Source: Lotus japonicus (Eukaryota; Streptophyta; Magnoliopsida; Fabales; Fabaceae). Taken from it: a stretch of 64,000 nucleotides of DNA. This document shows, piece after piece, positions 59,601 to 64,000 of this stretch. Below the pieces are notes generated by a model. That model was not told where the DNA came from. It saw nothing but the letters and a program-made list of their open reading frames with translations, and did not search any database. A program made the position numbers and the translations under genes. Numbering within the stretch: position 1 is the first letter of the stretch; each line of letters starts with the position of its first letter. Location: contig NC_080046.1 of NCBI RefSeq assembly GCF_012489685.1, positions 3,722,501 through 3,786,500 of the forward strand, written 5' to 3'.

Positions 59601-62600
59601 ATATGCATACTTAAAAATTTGGCTATGTGTATGCAGCTGTTTTTCATTGGAAACTTTTGCTATAGAATTTTTATCTCTAACTTCTATTTGAACAAAAAAG
59701 TTTTTACTAATATCTGGATCATTTTCAATTTCATGCATCATCTGCATCAGGTTATTGGGATCTTTTCCTTTTTCCTTTGGAACTGCAGAAGAACTAGCAC
59801 TCTTGATTGAAGCACTTTGATGTGAACAAGGAAACAATTCGATATCTGTTTCTGTAGCATCATATGCATATTCTGGGTTGTCCACATCCTTTATACAAGA
59901 GAGTTTTTGTGATATTTGAGCTTGTAGTCCACTTGCACCCTTCTTAGCAACATCTTTTGCAGCTTTCCATCTTCGGCGGGCACTTGTAGTCTTCCTTACA
60001 CTTCTTGCCGCTGCTTCTCTGGACTTTGCCATTCTCCTTTCCCTAGTAGAGAGAACCTGGTCAGAACAGCCGTAAATAATGAGCAGCAATGTACTCAGAG
60101 CAACCTGCATAAGCAGTTAAAGATGGTTAACTTCTACTGACATGGTCTTCATTTTGGTATGATCCGGTATCAAGCATGGACATAACTCCAAAATCATCTT
60201 TGCAAATGATGTAAATTTGGAAGAGATTATTTGAATTTATCTTATAGTATAACCGCTTACAATGAGCATAACTCCATATACATGCATATTTTGGGTCACA
60301 GTGTTTGAATTACATGAACTCGTCTTGAAGCATCCTACAAGATAATCAGTGGAAGGTCATATGTACTTTGGAAACATTTGGTTTGAAGCTAATAAGAAGT
60401 TTGACTGAAACAAATACACGGTTGGAATAATTCACAATCCCTAAGATCTTACTTTTCTCAGCTGTAGAACCCATCCTGCAGTAATGCCTGGAATTTTAAG
60501 AGATAAGTTCCAAATTTTCAGAATAGTGAACATAGAGGCAGCATAATTTTTTTTTTTATTATAACCTCAAAAGAACACAATACTTTAAACACTATACTTA
60601 TAAACAACTAAGGTGGTAATTTTTTGCTGACAAGTTGAAAGTCTGCCATTTCATCCAATATCTTAAATATTTAGGACTACTTCATCCAGGATCATCTTTC
60701 GCTATTTATAAGAAGTAACCATAGATTGAAACAAAATAATACCCACTACTGCAAGAAGTTTCTTTGGTAGTTGTAGAGCAATACGATCCTGCTGAACAAA
60801 ATATCTCACTACTGCGACTGACATCAGCCCAAATATTTGCTCCTCCACAGGTATGGTTTGGCTGCATTGGAGGCAGTTGATAATGATATCTGCAGAAACA
60901 TATCCATAGTATCATATTATGCAGAAAGCATGCAAGTAATAGATATTCAAATTAATATACAGATTAAAGGCCTAGAATTAGAACTCACGGTTCACATACA
61001 CCAGTAGAGTTATTGAGTGTAGCAACAGGACAATAGGAACCTAGAGGGCAAGCTTCAAGAACAATATTTCAAATACCACAAAAAGATGAAAGAATTAGAG
61101 ACAAAACTGTAGAATAGATATGGACAATCAGTATTGTTGCAACATACAATGTTGTTATGCTTCAACTTTGCTAAAGATAAGTTCACAAAAACAGAAAAAA
61201 TTCTACCCTGGTATTAAATTAAAGAGAAGAAATTGATTTTACTCAAAGGTTTGCTACTGGACTAAATGTAGGTGCAGATTGAACAAGAATGGATACAAGA
61301 CCGAGTACACACTCAAAGAAATTTGAGAGAGAGACTCTTTCACTCTCCTATTGTCTTCAATTTCTACCAAAATACCCCCCCCCCCCCCCCCCTCTTAATT
61401 CTTCCCTCTCCCCCAGTGCAAATAGTAACTCACTCAACTTCCTCTAACAACCCTCTTACATGTAACAAGCTTCCCCTTAAAACTTGGCCTGGCTATCTGC
61501 AGGCCGACCCGTTGATAGGACTAGTACTAATATAGAAGAAGAAGAATTAATTTTATTCAGAAACAGAAGTAGTGAGGACGAGTGCGAAGGCAGAGTTTAG
61601 CATAATTGCTCATGTGATTTGTGAACTGTTATCGATGAAAATCATTCTTGACGATTTCAAATTAAGATTGAACAAGAATGTATACAAAACTGTACATGCT
61701 CAGGGCAATTCGAGAGACTGTCACTCCTACTGTCCTCATTTTCTGCCAAAAGACCCCATTTCTTCCCTCTCCCTTAGTACAAACAGTAACTCCCTTAACC
61801 GCCTCTAACAAACTGTGACTAACTTCCTCTTACAACTGGACCTGGTTATCCATGATCCCACCCCTTTTCCTCCTACCATAGACCCATTTAATCATGGGTC
61901 TCCTAGTAAAATGACTGGAATTTTTACTTATTAACTAGCATAATAATCATATTGATATTCTTCAATAAAAACTAATGAAAGCCTTGGTCATTTGGTCATA
62001 ACTTTTTCCACTATGGACTGGCATAGCTATTGACTCTTGGATAGATCAGTTATCTGACTTATCTCCAATCCCCACCATTTTTAAATTCTGGGTAAATTCT
62101 AACAGTCAAAAATTTTCAGGCTGTGTATCCTTTACAATTGACTATTGAAAATAATAATGTTGGTCATTTTAGTATCGTAACAATTGGAATTATACTTAAT
62201 GTCCCTGAATGTGTATTTTTCCAGTCAAATAGATTTTCGAGGACTAGTATGATGAAGAACAATGAAATGCACACTAATGGAGAAATTTGACATTTAAAAT
62301 GGTAGTCAAGGATTTTTAGCATAATGTTCAATATTTGGGGATTAATATGAAAATGTTGTATATTTTCAGATTACTGATAAACTATCTTATGAAGTGAGAG
62401 ATGCTAATATATATTGAATAAAAATTGGTAATATAATCATGTAGGAGCTATTTGCAATTCAGTAATGAAAAAAGCATTTGAAAGATTCTCGTTCTACTTA
62501 CGTATCATGCATGTGATGCCATGAGGACAGAAGAAACCCTCACAACATGCTTGACAGTTTGTAGTTCTGGAAGGCATCTCGTGTGAATTTCTAAGGTCAA

Positions 62601-64000
62601 CCTGCTGGCTTGATGGAACACTGCAGGCCCATCCTGGCTCACAACCAGAGACCCATGAGGTTAAGTTGCAGTTCCCATTCGGCTTTAAATAAGTAGATCC
62701 CTCAAATAAACTATTTAAGTAGAACTTTATTTCTGCTGCTGTACACAAGCGCTGTGTAATATCTCCTGTTTTCACATAAGCACCACCAGATTCCAAAGCA
62801 TTAGAAGATTGGTATTAGAAATAAAACAGTGGTAAGAGAACAGAAATTCAGAAAAAATAGAAGATTAATGAGTGCAACAGTGATATGCATAGTAAACAGA
62901 AGTTACAGAACTCAATTACTCAACTAATCAAGTAAATAGCTAATACAATAGATGGCACACCATATAGTAATTTCTTATGATGTCCATATCAAAACATCTA
63001 TAACACTCAATATCAAACTAAACCATAACTTTTGTCCCCTACAGTAATGTTTAGAGTCCAAATTTTTATCTTCAAAGACCAATGAACACATTCTTTGAAA
63101 TGAGCATGTTTGGTTCGTTGCTTGTGAGGGAAACAGAATAAGGGAATATGACAGAAAATAGAGAAACCTGTGCCATTAGTTCAACTTTTTTTAAGTACAT
63201 TTCTTTAAATTAAATGAACAATTGCTATCATTTGCTTACAATTTGTTAGTGTTCATACCTTCAGTCTCGCGAATGCAGGAAGACACGAAGCCCAAATCGG
63301 ATGAAAAATTAAACGCTTTATCCCAATCGCCATCCCTAAAATAGTAAAGTTGAACATCATCATCATCATCAACTCCTGAAATTATTCTCCTCCCCCAACC
63401 ACATTATACTGTTAACAAAATATTATATTTTATCTTTCTTCCTACACATTAGATCTCTTATTATTACATCTTCTTTATTTTCTTGTTAGGGAATTAGTTT
63501 TCTCACCACCCTTTAAATATTTATACCATCCATTTCCGCACTTTCAATTTGCGAAATCTAAAATTTGTGTTCCACACTTATAAGTATGGCGCGTAATTGG
63601 TTCCCGCACATATAAGTACCGTAAATTAAGCGCAGTAGGGGTGGCAAGAAAATGAAAAGGAGTTACATTAAAACCAATTCCCTTCTTCATATCTCATTCT
63701 TCTAATCTTGAATGTATACAATAATATACACCTCAATAGTTTGTCTACCTATTTTTTTTATTTCCTAATTTGTGTATCAAAATACCCTGAACTCAGTGAA
63801 CTGTTTTTATACTTGCGTTATAACAAAGTTGTCAAATCCTACTACTACACTACACATAAGATTAGCACAGAGAAAGGAACACTAACGGATCTTTAACGCA
63901 GAAAGTGGAGCGGGCGTTAATATCCTGAGTGAGAAGAGATGTCAAGTTGGAGATTTGAGTATACACGAGCTGAGTAACAAGTGATAAAACTGCAGGGTTG
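53627..64000 (-). CDS. ABCG24-like: ABC transporter G family, ABCG24/ABCG28-like (5' end outside window)
   Basis: Half-size ABC transporter, NBD before membrane domain, with the long Cys-rich N-terminus typical of the ABCG24/28 group. Visible exons: 64000-63887, 63335-63259, 62765-62502, 61052-60989, 60889-60743, 60487-60453, 60334-60261, 60104-59182, 58541-58245, 57320-56829, 56437-56289, 55522-55233, 55137-55004 and 53783-53627. All borders are GT-AG and joins are in phase, about 1071 residues. Cys-rich motifs are [19 protein letters not shown] and CSAGSYC. A membrane segment [13 protein letters not shown] precedes a basic region. Walker A is GPSGAGKTT, signature ISGGQRKRV, Walker [14 protein letters not shown] and the H-loop VVHQP. 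A hydrophobic C-terminal membrane domain ends in FQKK. No break is seen. Plasma-membrane export of a lipid-like substrate is usual for the family; the substrate is unknown. Confidence 0.9.
54709..54975 (+). other. Unassigned open frame inside an ABCG intron
   Basis: 88 codons on the strand opposite to the transporter, within the intron 55003-53784. The translation (start [19 protein letters not shown]) has balanced composition and no low complexity, but I recognise no domain. It may be a fragment of an inserted gene or chance. Confidence 0.25.
58941..59037. repeat. Short interspersed tandem repeat in an ABCG intron
   Basis: ACAACCAAGAAACACC occurs at about 58959 and 59020 (a partial copy near 58936), with TTTCTCCGGGACAA in between at two places. 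It lies in the intron 59181-58542. Confidence 0.6.
61265..61870. repeat. Diverged direct duplication with poly-C tract in an ABCG intron
   Basis: A block at about 61275-61500 recurs at about 61665-61860 in the same orientation. Shared pieces are AGATTGAACAAGAATG, 'gagagactgtcac/gagagactctttcac', TCTTCCCTCTCCC and 'aacttcctcttac' words. The first block has a C17-18 run near 61374-61391. It lies in the intron 62501-61053, about twice the length of the other introns. Probably a transposon fragment. Confidence 0.55.

Overview
This is a piece of a dicot plant nuclear genome, probably a legume. The evidence is AT-rich spacers, introns with plant-type GT-AG borders, a plant-specific F-box/DUF295 gene, a NATA-type acetyltransferase, an ABCG24/28-type half transporter, and layers of LTR retrotransposons, Mutator-like elements and MITEs. 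The species was inferred from gene style only and I am not certain of it.

Layout. 1-4070: AT-rich spacer with a duplicated segment and a ~255-272 bp tandem repeat. 4076-24909: two almost identical copies, head to tail, of a ~10.5 kb Ty3/gypsy element (Tat-type, with a second RNase H) sharing a middle LTR that is interrupted by a 100-N assembly gap. The element carries gag-pol and integrase on + and a long antisense gene (Transposase_28-like domain plus coiled coil) on -. The copies differ mainly by one-base indels concentrated near the gap, so the second copy is probably an assembly duplicate. 25154-27525: three-exon F-box/DUF295 gene whose start codon lies 245 bp after the last LTR. 27.5-35.5 kb: intergenic, with a LINE-like tail, tRNA-like fragments, and a 2.7 kb solo LTR (TSD ATGCA) nested in an older copia-like LTR remnant.

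35558-45956: a foldback MITE joined to a 9.75 kb Mutator-like element (MULE) with ~280-310 bp terminal inverted repeats. The MULE carries two convergent genes: a broken GRF zinc-finger/coiled-coil/membrane-anchor gene inside the left repeat, and a mudrA-type transposase read from the right repeat. Three younger insertions lie in the transposase gene: a solo LTR with TSD AGCCT, a TIR element with a 9-bp TSD, and an unresolved repeat in an intron. The right end of the MULE is about 140 bp upstream of the next gene.

46097-46798: intact single-exon NATA1-like GNAT acetyltransferase. 49598-51576 (-): four-exon gene for a 149-residue organelle-targeted glycine-rich protein resembling FERTILITY RESTORER RF2. 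53627-64000 (-): ABCG24/28-type transporter, 14 exons visible, 5' end beyond the window. The four host genes look unrelated in function. What ties the window together is repeated transposon insertion close to gene starts and inside other transposons.
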